From Pisolithus tinctorius (taxonomy: Eukaryota > Basidiomycota > Agaricomycetes > Boletales > Pisolithaceae), in the NCBI GenBank assembly GCA_024663395.1, contig JANFAH010000013.1:744001-808000 (forward strand): a DNA stretch of 64,000 nucleotides, given 5' to 3'. A program made the position numbers and the translations under genes. Within the stretch, counting starts at the first letter, position 1, and every line of letters starts with the position of its first letter. The notes beneath the pieces were generated by a model, which was not told the origin of the DNA, did not search any database, and saw nothing but the letters and a program-made list of their open reading frames with translations. Shown here in pieces: positions 12,904 through 25,801 of the stretch.

Positions 12904-14461
12904 ATGCCTGAACCACATGTGGCTTCTAAATGCGAGCCTCATAGGGTAGAAGGCATGCCGCAGTTTCCCAATACGACTATGGACATTTCCACTAGTTCGC
13001 ACTGGTCGTTAGCAAAATCCTTCGGCCCTCCCATCGCTGTCGCTCTTGGTCTTGGGCTCACATATCGACATCTACACATGTGGCGCGGTTTCGTAGAATG
13101 GTTCTACCGGCTATTCGGCTCCTTCATCAATGGAAAGCAGAAAGAGCTCGAAAGCAGAATAGCAGAACTCGAGGATAGGCTTCGGAAATCAGAGAATGAA
13201 AAGAACGCGCTAAACGACGACGTCCGAAAGTCCAAGGCTGACACTATCCGACTTTCAAACGTCATACAGAAGACGAACGAGGAGAATACGAAGCTCAAGC
13301 AAACGCTGAAGCAGGAACAAGAATCCAAGACGAACGCATATCGGTCACTGGAGAAGGAGAAGAAAGAGGGCGAAAAGGCTCGGGGTGCTTACCAGCAAGA
13401 GGTCAACGCCCTCAAGGGGCAGCTGGACGTCAGGAAGGCAGAGGTGGCCGAGGCTAGAAACGAGCTACAACGCTCACAATCGAAACTTGCTGAGGTCACT
13501 ACCTTGCTGGAGACGCGCAGTCGGGAGTTGAAAGGCGCCCAAGTGTTCTTGACCACAGCTGACGCCGTCTCTGGGGCGGAGGTGATTTCCCTCATCGACG
13601 CTCTCAACGCCGAAATCCTGCAGACGAGTGCATTTATCTCTGATTCGTTCGACTTCGCTCGGAAGCCAGAACATGCTGACGAGATTAAGGAAGGCTGCGC
13701 GAGAATTAGTGACCTCATGGGCCCCAGCATGACACGTCTTCTCAGCACGGTACAGCACACAGCGGATCCCCTCCTAGTGCAGATCGCACTTCAAGGAGCA
13801 ATCGTAGAGTTCTCGCGCTGGATTATCATGACTTGGGATTTCGACGGTTTGCAAGCGGAGCAGCAGCTATCAGAGATCTACAACGACATCAGGGGTACAG
13901 GTAAATTACCGCATACAAACACCACGATGAGAACTCTTACCATGACTGTCCCCAGAAACTCAGGCGATCAGTGGTCGGTGGCGTGCCTTGACCCGTACGC
14001 ACGCTCAGAAAGTCGCATTGCGAGAAGATGACTTGCACTCCACGATGGTAACGCACATCAGTGATACCCTTGTCGTCATCATGGTCGCGGCCGGGTGCAC
14101 GAAGAACTACGAAGACACCTACCGTGAGTTCACGCAAAAGTTTGGTGAACGAGTGTCCAACATTGTTAAAATGGCCGTACGCCTTAACAAGGTCATCGGG
14201 GAGGAGGTGACATCGGCTGACTTGTGGCCAACCCACGGTACAGCGGGTGAAAAGTTTGACGATGACACTATGGAGGACTTCGAGGGTCAAAGTGACCAAG
14301 CAGGGAAGCCTGTACTCTGCACGACGGCTTTGGGATTGGCCAGGTCCGAGAGAGTCGCCGTCGGGGATACGCCCGAGTTCAAATATACTATACTCAAGAA
14401 GCCGAAGATTGCCCTGGAGTCCGTCGCTGACGGTTTGGAACGGGAGGAAGCCAACTCTTGA
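12904..14461 (+). CDS. Coiled-coil protein with an N-terminal hydrophobic segment
   Basis: Hypothetical protein of about 500 residues in two exons, 12904-13900 and 13956-14461, joined by a 55-nt GT-AG intron whose removal keeps the frame (phase 1). Residues about 40-75 hold a hydrophobic stretch (PPIAVALGLGLTYRHLHM) that may be a membrane or hairpin segment. Residues about 80-215 form a long Lys/Glu-rich coiled coil (repeated KxxL and ExExxKN patterns). The C-terminal half (about 220-480) is mixed, probably helical, with no motif I recognise. Translation may begin at a later in-frame Met (MDISTSSHW, residue 26), just before the hydrophobic segment. Function is unknown; a tethering or structural role would fit but is not shown. 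Confidence 0.75.
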
Positions 14462-14724
14462 TCTTCCAGACCGTCGCCCTCTTCGCAGGCTACATAGGAT
14501 ATGGTATTCTGCATTTATTTTAATTGCACATTCTATATGCTTGCATTTTATATACTGTGTTCTTGATTAATAACTTACACGCAATTTGCATGGATGTGAC
14601 TTAGCTACAGAGAGTGCTGTGCACGAAAATCCTAGCTACAAGTACTGTGCGAGGTTGAAGTATGTAAACCTGCAAAAGCGATTGGATCACTGATACCCTA
14701 GCTTGAGCGACAAAGATTGGCGCA

Positions 14725-16167
14725 CTAGTTGTCTGGGGTATCTACTGAGGGTTTGTCGTCGTCTGTACCTTGCTTCTCAGAGGAAGGCACAGATTGCTTC
14801 TCCCACTCCTTTAAGTCCGCCTCAAATACCTCCCACACGGCCTGACCAAGGTGGAGGCCACCGAGTTCACGATCGTCAACCATCACAGTATCTTTAGGGT
14901 CCCCTTGATCACTGCTAGACGACGCGTTTTCCAGGACGGGTATCCGGATATTGACAACTGCGCACTCTCGATACAGCGCCCCGGCCTTCAAGACCTCTTG
15001 CACGGTGTCACCGCCAGAGGTTCGAGTGCCAGCACTAGACGATTGAGCAACTCCCTTGAAGGGAGTTGGTAAGAAGAGTACATGTAGGACAGACTGCACT
15101 GCAGAGGTTGATGACTTTGTCAATATGCGCAGTAGGGGCTGGAGCACGAGGTACCTGGAAGGTTGTCCTTCAAGATAGTAGTTCCCAAGACACACGTACG
15201 ACTTACAATATCATTCCGCCAGTTGACCGACGCCGAAAGCCGTCGGCATTGAACAAGGGAGCAATAATATCTGAACGGCTGATACCGGGGCACACGGACA
15301 CGGCGACGATGTTAGATTTTTGCACCTTTCCGCTGACAACATGAACAGTGTTTCCATCTGTTCCAGGCGGTGGTCCTCCCGAAGACAGAGCATCCAGTAC
15401 ACGCTGCAAGTGACGCGTGAAGATAATCGCTTGGAGGGACCTCCGTCCCTCCTGCTGAAATATCGACGATGCCGCGGGGGGTACTTGGGAGGGTGAATAC
15501 GTTACTGCTGCAGCAGAATAGAACGGATTCACTACATTAATGATACGGATGTCCCGCTCGGCGGGAGCAACCAACAAGACTGGGAGTAAGAGGGTCAGAA
15601 TCAAAAAAGTGGCCAAAGACGCCTCTTGTCGACGCCTCCTAAGTTTGACAGGGTCTTCGAAAGCTAAAAACGATCCAATATGCGGGTATTCGTGCGCAAA
15701 TACGATCGCGTCTATTCTATTCTCCTTTCCTGTTAGGAACCGAGTGCAAAATGAGCGAATCGAGGTCGGAGAGGTAAGATCACACTCTTCTGCGTACACT
15801 TGTTCGTTGTTGGTCGTCGAACGCAGCAGTGATATGAGGATCTCTATTTCCGGGTCGTCGATGGGTTTTGGAGCGAGGGCGATGATATGCGCTCCCCGTT
15901 CGGCGAGATTCTGCAGTAGGGTCAATCCAAGAGGTGTGAAACCACCCTACGGGACGCTATATGCGACATCATCATTTGGAAAATGGTAGTTGAGCGACTT
16001 ACGGTGACCAGGACGACCCGAGCGTGCATGTCGCGCTCGCGGTTCGTGCGACGTCCTTGGGCAAGGGCGTGAGCGACAACGATCAAGAGGACAGACATGC
16101 ACGCATGCACGTAGTACTTTGGAGGGAGCAGCGTGTTGACGGCGGCTCCAAGCATTTTGAGGACCAT
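14725..16167 (-). CDS. Short-chain dehydrogenase-like protein, probable pseudoenzyme
   Basis: NAD(P)-binding Rossmann protein of the short-chain dehydrogenase (SDR) superfamily, 444 residues. Exons are 16003-16167, 15207-15946 and 14725-15154; introns of 56 and 52 nt keep the frame. The N-terminus has a probable membrane segment (YYVHACMSVLLIVVAHALA, residues about 18-36). The cofactor loop follows as VVLVTGGFTPLGLTLLQNLA, then a CDLTSPTS segment and IRIINVVNPFYSAAAV, which occupies the place of the active-site serine strand. The expected catalytic YxxxK is missing: the aligned stretch reads EGRRSLQAIIFTRHLQ, with Gly and Leu where Tyr and Lys should be. The C-terminal 150 residues end in a polar acidic tail. 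Resemblance to ENV9/retinol-dehydrogenase-like or DUF1776-type fungal proteins is my impression only. It is probably non-catalytic or of changed activity. Confidence 0.75.
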
Positions 16168-16313
16168 CTCGACGTTTCTTGCTGTTAGCTCGCCGTCCAG
16201 GACGAGCGCGGGTGTGGTGGTTGCGGAGTGTCAAAAAGCGGAGAGGAGATGATCGCATCTGGCCCGTCCGCGATCGACGACAACGTTAATATCGACGACC
16301 CATCCAAACCCAA
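16168..16313. promoter_or_regulatory. Bidirectional promoter region between SDR-like gene and CCT8
   Basis: Only 146 bp separate the divergent start codons of the SDR-like gene (minus, 16167) and CCT8 (plus, 16314), so both promoters and 5' UTRs must overlap here. No TATA box is evident. The call is made from gene layout. Confidence 0.55.
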
Positions 16314-18353
16314 ATGTCGCTCAAAGTACCAAAGCCCAACAACATCCAGCTATTCAAGGATGGCTACAAGGCAAGGCGACCGCTTGTACGACGTACATCT
16401 TGGCTGACCAGTTACCCAGCATCTACAAGGTCTCGAAGATGCCGTTCTTCGAAACATACAGGCCGTCGCAGAGTTATCCGATCTCGTACGGACGAGCTTT
16501 GGTCCAAATGGTGCGCATGACATCCTACACACCGTGTTCTGATCATGCAGAGTACGTGCAGGTCGCAATAAACTCGTAATCAACCACCTGGGCAGATTAT
16601 TCGTCACGTCTGATGCAGCGACTATCATCAGGGAAGTGGAGGTCGTTCATCCAGCAGCAAAATTACTTGTCATGGCATCTCAAGCTCAGGAATCTGAGGT
16701 GGGGATCAGTCTCTGCATCTCTGACCATTGTCTAACTATGACGTAGATGGGTGACGCGACGAACATGGTCCTCATCTTCGCAGGTGAACTACTGAAGAAG
16801 GCCGAACATCTTCTTGTCATGGGTCTGCATCCCAGTGAGGTCATCCAAGGATATGAACTTGCGCGCACAAAAGCACTCTCCGAACTAGAATGTAAGTGCA
16901 TGACTTTACCAATCTCCGTGTCCGTCTCCAGAACCAACAGATCTCAGCATTGTCGACCTCAAGTTTGCCAAATCCTTTCACACTATCGACTCTCGCAGAA
17001 GCACTCAAGCCCGCAATTGCATCAAAGCAGTATGGCTTTGAAGATATGCTCTCAAAATTTGTAGCAGAGGCTGCACTAGCAGTCATGCCAAGTAACCCTA
17101 AAAATTTCAACGTAGACAATGTACGGGTGGTCAAGATCATGGGTAGCAGTCTCTCAGCGAGCAGAGTCGTCCAGGGAATGGTGTTCGGCAGGGAACCTGA
17201 AGGTTCAAGATTTTGGTTTTCGTCGAGCTATTGGCTGATCTGCTTCATCAGGCGAGATCAAAAAAGTTACCAAGGCCAAAGTGGCCGTCTTCACCTGTCC
17301 TATAGACATCTCCCAAACAGAGACAAAGGGCACAGTTCTCATCAAAAATGCCGATGAAATGCTCAACTTCACTCGTGACGAAGAAAAACATCTTGAAAAG
17401 GTCTAGCGCACTTGTTTTCAGCCTGGAGACGTCTCTCAACCACGCACATTATGTAGATATTCAAGGAAATTGCCGATTCCGGAGTCAAAGTCATCATCGC
17501 AGGAACTAGCGTCGGCGAGCTCGCAATGCACTTCCTTAACAGACTTAACATCGCCGTCCTCAAAGTTCTCTCCAAGTTCGATCTGCGCAGACTCTGCCGC
17601 GTTGTCAACGCGACCCCGCTTGCCCGAATCGGAGCGCCAACGCCAGAGGAGGCAGGCTTCGTCGATGTATTCGAGACAACCGAAATCGGTGGCGACCGTG
17701 TGACGGTGCTGCGCCAACTAGTGCAAGGCGAACCCGGGTACGACAGTGAGTCTGAAAAGACGAGAACAGCTACGATCGTCCTGAGGGGTGCAACCGCCAA
17801 CCGTCTGGACGATCTCGAGCGCGCGGTAGACGATGGTGTGAACGTGATCAAGGCATTATTGAAAGACCCTCGTTTAGTGCCTGGAGCTGGTGCGACGGAG
17901 CTCGAGCTTGCTAAGAGGGTGGATACGTATGGGAGTGGTTTGAGGGGATTGGCACAGCATGCTGTCAAGCGGTATTCCACTGCGCTCGAGGTCATTCCTC
18001 GGACTCTTGCAGAGAATGCACTTGGAGGGGCAGAGGGTAACGAAGTACTTAGTCGACTGTGGGCTAAGCACGAACAAAAGGGTGGAGAAGCGTGGGGCGT
18101 CGATGTTGAGGTAAGTCCGTTTCTACACTACGCTCTCGAGACGACTTTTCACTTCGATTAGGCGGAGCAGGACGGCACGCTCTTAGCTACCGAGCACAAG
18201 ATTCTCGACTCTCTAGCAGCGAAGGCATGGGCTCTCAAACTCGCCACGGAAGCAGCAGTTTCTGTTCTGAGTGTGGACAGCATCATAATGAGCAAGCCTG
18301 CAGGAGGCCCCAAAATTCCACAACAATCAGGTAACTGGGATGAGGATGATTAG
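16314..18353 (+). CDS. CCT8: T-complex protein 1 subunit theta (CCT8)
   Basis: Theta subunit of the cytosolic CCT/TRiC chaperonin, which folds actin, tubulin and other proteins by ATP hydrolysis. Eight exons give 559 residues, the family length: 16314-16370, 16420-16510, 16562-16698, 16747-16891, 16948-17202, 17252-17400, 17457-18110, 18162-18353; all junctions keep the frame. Theta-specific landmarks include MSLKVPKPNNIQLFKDGYK, RTSFGPNGRNKLVINHLG, LFVTSDAATI, the nucleotide motif as GDATN, ASKQYGFED, KNFNVDNVRVVKIMG, GREPEGEIKKV, SKFDLRRLCRVVNATPLAR, VLRGATANRLDDLERAVDD and LVPGAGATELELAKR. The protein ends in an acidic NWDEDD tail. Intron 1 (16371-16419) starts with GC rather than GT and has a CTGAC branch-like site. 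A housekeeping gene, expected to be expressed constitutively. Confidence 0.96.
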
Positions 18354-18618
18354 GATATCGAGAGGACGAACGTATTACAATAGTGGTTTTTCTTGCGAAC
18401 CCGATGAATAATGAGCAAACTGAACCCTGACCCAGCGGGTGAAAAGGAGCGAGATGAAGAGAGTGGGGTATGCTGGAGTAATGTACAAGTCCGTGATAAA
18501 TTCCAGGAAGGCAAAAGACAGGAAAAAAAAAGAACCGCGAGCTTTGCACAACAGTAGTCCGAGACTGAGGAGAGAAACATCGGCGCCCAGTGAAATGTCC
18601 AATACAACTACCCGTATC

Positions 18619-21600
18619 TCACTCTTCTTCCACTGTTTGAGATGGCATGTCCTCCTCGTCTTCTTCATCTTCTTCAAGGATCGGCTCTTCCATTTCATCC
18701 TCTTCCGCATCATTTTCGCCCTCGTGATCTTCGTCAAATATGACATGGAACTAACGAAGAGTAAGCGCACCAACAGCAATCCAATTGCCGCCACTTACAT
18801 GAGTGATAAGAGCTTTGACGAGCTTGTGAGTGTAAGCCATGTTGGCCAAGATAAGCGCGAAGTCGTTCTTTGGCGCACGTAACAGGTTGGGGCTGAAGAC
18901 GATTGCCAGGGCCTCAGCAGTCATTTGGTTGTACTCTTCATAATCGGTGACTCTGAACCAAAAGTGAGACGATATGTCTGAGATGCCAGTAAAAGCAACC
19001 CACTTATCGAGATGTTCTGCGACTCGCTTGAGCAGATCAAAGTTCGCCTGCGGTAAATGACGGACGATATGGCGAATACAGGCAAGTCGTGCGTTGAGGT
19101 TTTCAATTTCTGCGGATGGTCTCAATACCACGACACGGCGTGAAGAGAAAGGGGATAAAAAGACGTACTTATAGCTTCAATAATTCCAAAGTATGCAGAA
19201 GATGGGAAGACAGGTTCTGGCATTAAGCGGAACCACGACTTTATCAGGTCGCACACCGCATGAATATCTGTGCTTTCCGTGATTGGCATTTCACCTATAT
19301 ACATAGGATAAGTCAAGCTGAAATCAACGTCAGTCCAGGAGGAGAACGTCACCATTGTTGAAAGCCTCGCGAAGACTGTTGACTTCCGAGGCCGCCCCAG
19401 CAATACGATCTGTGACATGATGAGTACGGACTGAAGAACCAGTAAGCGATACGCAGGTACTCACAAATCCCGACCTCGCTCAAACCACGGCTCTCGACCT
19501 CATACAGGCATCTGCGAATCACAGATGGAATAGTGCCAGGTTCGACATCCGCACTACCCGCCTCTCGCTGGAGTAGGAAGTCTAATTCAACTCCAAACAC
19601 TAAAACGGAGGTAAGTTGCGGCTCGGCCAGTACAATCTCTAGATCCTTACCTGCTGTAGGGTGTCTAGATGCCGAAGGTGCGACAATATGGTCATGGATA
19701 TGATCAGACAATTGAGGCTTTGGAGAATTTCCCAGGTAGGTGAGGCGTCGTTTTGCAGCTGTTTTGGAAACCTTATTAATCTGGTCCATCCACCTCACCA
19801 TTTCAGGTTTGGAAATTGCTTGTAGCAGGTAGTGTCCACCGTCCTCCGTGTCCAATTGGAATACATAGGACCTCTCGTTATTGACGACCTGGGTGACCTT
19901 GGCATCCACCACAGAAAGAACTAACGATGGCTTCCCCGATGGCATGAAGTCTAGTTCGGCTGGAGTTTTCTTCGTGGCGAACGAATGCGTATTGTCCGTG
20001 AAGGCGCTCGAGATAGGTCGCATCAACTGGAAAAAGGCAGACGAGTAACTCTTTTTGATGCGGTGTTGCTTTTGGGCTTGGGTCATTGGCTTGCGGGGTC
20101 GCATCGCCTTGTTCAGGTAGTCGTCTCGCCTCTCGTTACGAAGTTGCTCCTGTTTCTTGTCTTTGCTAAGCCGATCGTGCAGGTACTTGTCTCGTTTATT
20201 CTTCTCCTGCTGGAAGGCAACAAGTCGCTGGAAGGGACGGGTCTTCTTTGCTGGTGTCGAGCCGCCGACTTGGGCTTGTAACGCTTCCTTTTGTGCTTCG
20301 TCCTTGATAGATCGATGGTCAAAGCGGAGCGCTGAGACTTCTTTCTCGATATTATAAAGGCGCTCGAAGTCCTTACGATCAACGTCATCGCGCAAGCGAC
20401 CTCCTCTGGACGAGAGCGACTGGGAATTGAGTATCAAATCGCACAAATGCCTGATAAAGTATTAAGTCATTCGCTGTCGACCCGACGTCAGCATTTCACT
20501 TACCTCCTCTTGTCGAGATTGATGATACACTGAGGATTGTCCTGCGATACGCTTACAGTATTAGGAACGCTGACGATTTCCAGAATACGTTCCAGCAGCC
20601 AGCTGATGTCGACAACGAGAGCATCACCGTACGACTTCTTCGGTACAGTCTGCCTCGAAAGGAGCGCAGCCAGGCTGTCACACTGAACACCACGAATGTT
20701 GGCCACGTTTTGCCATGGACGATGGTGCATACGGCTCTCGGGGCTGAGGACGGCAGCCGTGACTACAGCTTCAACGAACGATCGCACGCATGCTCGGTCG
20801 GCTGGCCCTAACGAGGCAGCACCTCTGTCCAGGTTGCGTAAACGGGCAATTTCCAAAACACGCAGACAAAGATCCATTCTATTTTGACGTTGTCTGACCC
20901 CAAGCTTGGGAGCAACCAGCTTTGATATGAGCCATTTGCGGAGAATACTGTAGGCTCGAACGCAGCTTCTGATACCGGGTGGTAGGAGACGATAAACGGA
21001 GTCTTGAGAAAGCTCAGATATCATCGGGGACGGCTCAACATCCAGGAGATGCGAGTACATCGTCTGAATGTCCACGTCATCTGTGTAGCCAGGGTCACGA
21101 GATGTGAACCAGCCAGTACGGTCGGCGCTTTGCACTTCGAGCAAATCTGCTGCAGTGAAGAGGTCCTAACCAAGCTAACGTCAGCTCCAGCCAGACAAAT
21201 ATATCAATCCAAATCGCTTACCTCCTCCGTGACATTGCTGAAAGCAGCGAGACCCATCGCATTCAAGTTATCGACTAAGTCTTCCGCGCTAACGTGATCG
21301 ACATCTGGCACTTGACTTCCAAACGTGCGAGACTGCCCAAATGTATTGACTGGTCTTGGATTGGCCGCGACAAGTGCTGGAGGTCGTAAAGTGTGGGATA
21401 TAAAAGTGGCGAGCGTCTCATTCTTCATCGTCTCCAGTGCTTTCCATGCTTGCAGAAGTTCAGGGTCCTCGTTAGTTGGGAGTGAATCCAATTCGGAACG
21501 GTCCAGAGGTTTTTCCAAGAATGTTCGGGCTGTCTCATACAGCGAAGTATCATCGAGGCAGTCTTGTCCACCACCACCCGTCGTAACCCACTCTTTCACG

Positions 21601-24600
21601 GTTGCCAGTATCTCCGACTGATACCGTAGCACTTGCACTGGTCCACCAGAAGACGAATTGCTGGAAGGTCTGCTACAGACAAAGCGTTTACTCAGGAGCT
21701 TAAAATTTTCGTCAATATTTTCGGAGATGGCAATCAACAAGAAACCTCACCTCAAAGAAAACGATTGGCGTGACAAAGCTTCGGAACACAGTCCACCACA
21801 CCCTCGAAAAATCGGCATGGTCGACAATCAAATCTCTGGTATTACCATCCCTCAAAGAGGTCTCTCCGTTGTCATCTGCAACAGCGACAGAAACACCTTG
21901 TAGTCCGTGGATAAGCACATTCACCAGTCGGTCCAAAGTTCCCGCTTGGACCAACACTCGAATAGGTCGTTCGGACGACACCTCAGTGATGACCGGATTC
22001 GGTCGCGACGATATCGAAGGTAAGGAATTTCTCCGCGCTACGCTGCTCTTTCGCTCAAGACCTTGAGAGGAACCTGGTTTGACTCGGATGGAGGGCGAAC
22101 GCGTCATGACCTTCTCATTTCCTGAGCCATCAACAACCGAACTAGGGGGCCGCGATGGCGCACGTGAAGCAGGCCGAGAAGTGGGCCCGGGGTCTTTGTC
22201 CGGACGTGCGACGACAACTAGTTCCCCGTCATACACTGGTATAGCCGTGCCGCGGAGGTCCACATCCCCAACGTTAAATAGCTTGTCTTTACCGGCATTC
22301 TCTGCAGTCATACTGCCGGGAGAACGGAGAGACATGTCAAGACTACGTATTTGTTGCAGTTCTTCCACGCTGAACTTGGTCGGACCGCTCTCGAGGCGGC
22401 CTCTCCATATCTGACTCCGTTCAAGGAGAGAAATTGCTGGTAGCGGTTCTATGAAAAGGAGCGGCGCCAATGGATGACATGATAAGTGAAAACCCGAGGA
22501 AGCCTGAGACCAGAAGTAAGGCTCGAACAGACCCTTCCGGCGTGGCTCCGCAGCCAGGGAAAGTGACATAAACTGATCAATCCTAAGTACAACGAAAAGT
22601 CAATGATGGAGAAACATGCTTGTGACAGAACTGCGCGAACCTCTGAAACTTGAGCGAAAATGCACTCTGCCCACTTGCCCCTTGCGAATATTCATTCCAA
22701 AAAGAGGCCAATTTTTCGACGTCTTGTGTTGGAGAGCCACCGTCCATAGAGGAATTGGCACACATTAAAACCTTTGCCCTCAGATCGTCAAATAGTTCCC
22801 TCGCTTTCATCATTGAAGGAAGTAGCCAGTGTTCTTCGCCATCGTTGCTGGCCTGGTTCAAAAGCTTTCGGATCTGCTCGTTCAAGTCGCCTCCCCAAGC
22901 AGTCGAAGGAGGCACGCGAGCAACGGCAGGATGGCCACCGTTTTCAGGGTAGACCCATGACTCCACAGCAAGCAAACTCTGTCTATCCACGCGTTTCCAG
23001 GCTTTGGTCAATCGCGCTACCGGACGCGAGCACAGCGCATGCAATATGGCTTGCCAGGAACATTCGTCACCAGCGGCCCGGCAGAGTTCTCCAATTCGCG
23101 CCCATACGGAGATCACCTCTGAACGCGAGTGGCTGCGGGTGGTGGTTTGAGTATTGCGTTCCGCAACCCCGCTAGCGCTGTTCGAAGAATCCGAACCCAG
23201 GATCTGCATGACCAGTAACTTAGTTAGCCAGTGAGGATTGTCGTCGCTCCCAAATAATAGATGGCAGGGCGAAGATTGGCCGGCAGACGCGCCTGATTCC
23301 CCAGAGGCTTGCTCAGTGCCAAAAATGTGAGCTGCATCGATATCACGATGTAGTTTTTCTATAATGCGCCGATGGAAGATTTGGAGACTGACAGCGACGG
23401 TGTTGGGATCGAGGAGGGACAAGACTTCGCGGGTAAAGCCATCACGAGCCAGCATTGTCCAAACCTTGCTCTTTTCGTCTGACTCCGCGAATGGAATCTG
23501 AGGACGCTGCTGCTTGGGATTCAATATCTTGCTGGAAGGAGAAGCAGGGAGGACACGACTTGGCGTTCCCAGTGCTTCGATCAATGACGCCATCTTTGGT
23601 CCCGACTGGGGTCGAGGAGGAGAACCCGGAGACTGCGCATATACCTCCTCGGTGGCTTCGTGTTTTGTTGCCGAGGGTTCGTCTGTTGGTTCTGCGACAA
23701 AATCGGGTATAATGGTGGATTTAAATTCCTCCCATCCAGGTAAATCACTTGGTATCTTGTGGTATCTGAGGTACTCCTGGGCAAGCCAGGTTACTCTGGC
23801 CCGTTCAATTTCCTTAGTGTCATCATCTGCACCGTTCACCAAGTTCATACAACAACGAGTGAATTCGCTCTCGAATTTGGACCGGCCCACTTGCGTAGGG
23901 AGGCAAAGAAGGACAGAAGCGGACAGGTCCTTCCAGCCTGGCTTTCTCCTGTCCTCGCCTGGTTCAAGTTGATCGAAATTTTCTTCATCGCTGAGCGGCA
24001 GCACGAACGTCGTCGCAAACACGGCTTCGTGAATGAGGGCTTCGAAAGTCCCTTTTTCAACACCGCCCTCACCAACGATGAGCTGTGGGTGAGTCCGTCT
24101 GCCCCAGTAAGCCCGCTTCTTCCTTCCAATGGTGCCTTCTTCTCTATTTCGTGAGGTCCTTCCCCCTTCTTCAGATGGCTCGGTTTCGGCGACGACTTCC
24201 TCTTCAGAACTTGGAGGAACGATGCCAGTAGGAAACAGCTCCTTGACGGCCGCACTCCTGTCGCTCGGCGGTTTGTAGAAATACAACTTCGATCCCTTCA
24301 GCTCTGACTTGAAAGGCTTCCACCCTTTAGCCAGAGTGAAACTCAACGCGGTGCTGTAGGGCCGTGCCTGTGTGTTCACCAGTGGCGCATCCGCCATGCG
24401 ATTTAGAAAGCCAGAGCTGTAGACTATCTGTGAAGTACGTTTCGAATTCACGACGTCATCGCACTCCGGAGTTTCGTCTGCATTTGGCGGTGCGAGCAAT
24501 GAAGATGCAGCCATGCCGCCATTGGGCGGTCCGCTCGATGGAAGCGAACCCGGAGAGGTGTGCTTGCTGGAGTGATAAGGTATACTGAAAGGGAATCCAC

Positions 24601-25620
24601 TGCGCACAGTGCTGATGTTGCCAACGCCATCTTTCATGGAGTCGCCAGATTCCTTTCGCTTTGGGCTGGTGGCGGAAAGGTTCAGCTTGGATGCGGACAG
24701 TTTCGTGGGTAACCGTGGCGCAAACGAGTGTATGCGCGTAGTAGGGGTCGAAGGCTCATCGGCAGCGGATGTCTCCGTGGTTGGTGAAGACACAGAGATG
24801 GAAATACTAGGTTCTGCAAGAGGAGGCTGATCGCTTGGAGGTGAAGACGAAAGAGGAACAGTCGATGCAGTAGAAGGAAACGGGCGATGCGTAGGGCTGG
24901 CAGATGCAGCGCTGTCACTTGGCGAAACAGGCTGAAGTGTGGCACTGCTGTTGCTCCTGTTGCGATACTCCCGGACACGGTCCTGGAACGCAGTGTCTAC
25001 AACGTCCCGCGAAGGATTTGAAAAACTTCTAAGATCATCGGCTGACCTTGACCATGCTTTGCTCGAAATTGCCCGAAGGTCACCGAGACCGCCACTTGTA
25101 CTCGGTCGATTTGAACGGGACGGGGAAGAGGGTACGTGGAGAACATCCAGCGATTGTTTTGGTTGCAAAGAGAGGTCGGCAACAGATCTGCGAGAGAAGA
25201 AAAAAAATGCGTTAGAGAAGTTGGCACGAGGGGTGAGACACGAGGTGGGCAGTCGCGTGCCACAACCACAAAGGCCGCATATCTGTATCAATGCGAAAAA
25301 GACAAAACCTACCTGCTGGCATCGAGCGCGTGTGGTTCAGCGTGGAAATGGGCCAATATAGGTCTGGGGTCCGTCGGCCTAGATATCTTGGGCTTTCTGA
25401 CAGAACTGATGCTAGAGCGGGGTTCATTGGCGGCAGATACAGCACGCGTATCGAGAGGTTTCCTTCCAAACCACTTGGAAGGTTTGGATAAGAATTGGGT
25501 CAGTCCCGAGGGAGAATTGGAGCGCAATGGAGGGAAGTGTGGGTTCGCGGGTGAGGCTGGCGTCGAGGACGGGGGTGCGTCGTGCGGGCTCAGCGAGTTG
25601 GCACCCCGTCGCGGTGGCAT
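18619..25620 (-). CDS. BEM2: BEM2-like Rho GTPase-activating protein with PH and RasGEF-like domains
   Basis: Large multidomain regulator of roughly 2,100 residues in about 12 exons. Fungal Bem2-type proteins stimulate GTP hydrolysis by Rho/Cdc42 GTPases and so control polarity and the cytoskeleton. The start MPPRRGANSLSPHD opens a Ser/Pro-rich disordered region of about 350 residues. A PH-like domain follows (SGFLNRMADAPL to KLYFYKPP, about 24250-24400), then RasGEF-like sequence (AVSLQIFHRRIIEKLHRDID to about 22900), a RasGEF N-like block (DRLVNVLIHGLQGVSV, about 21900), a basic coiled region (about 20100-20250) and a second PH domain (ERSYVFQLDTEDGGHYLLQA, about 19850). The C-terminal RhoGAP domain keeps its arginine finger as GIYRIAG across an intron (about 19400-19470), and ends NLLRAPKND and a Glu/Asp-rich tail with a stop at 18619-18621. 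Intron 1 is 125 nt (25188-25312). Confidence 0.9.
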
Positions 25621-25801
25621 TGGGAGAGTGGAAGGAGGGTAATATCACAAGCTATAGTCGCAACCAAAATATGTGGCTTTGACACGACAGCACTGGACTC
25701 ATGAGACCCTCGAACAGATCGTCATGATATGTATCAGAGTGTGTACACACGGTCGACGTCTGACAACTGACACGTATCTACGTAAGGACCCGAGATAACT
25801 A

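Noticed and set aside
13104..13760. Minus-strand frames rich in Ser and Phe opposite the coiled-coil gene
   Set aside because: They are antisense to Lys/Glu-rich codons, which give Phe/Ser/Leu on the opposite strand; no real gene is indicated.
15946..16258. A 103-codon minus-strand frame upstream of the SDR-like gene
   Set aside because: It overlaps exon 1 in another frame and lies across the bidirectional promoter; exon 1 as called joins in frame to the SDR domain.
19985..25642. Many plus-strand open frames of 60-170 codons opposite the RhoGAP gene
   Set aside because: They are antisense shadows of a clearly conserved minus-strand gene and lack any family resemblance.
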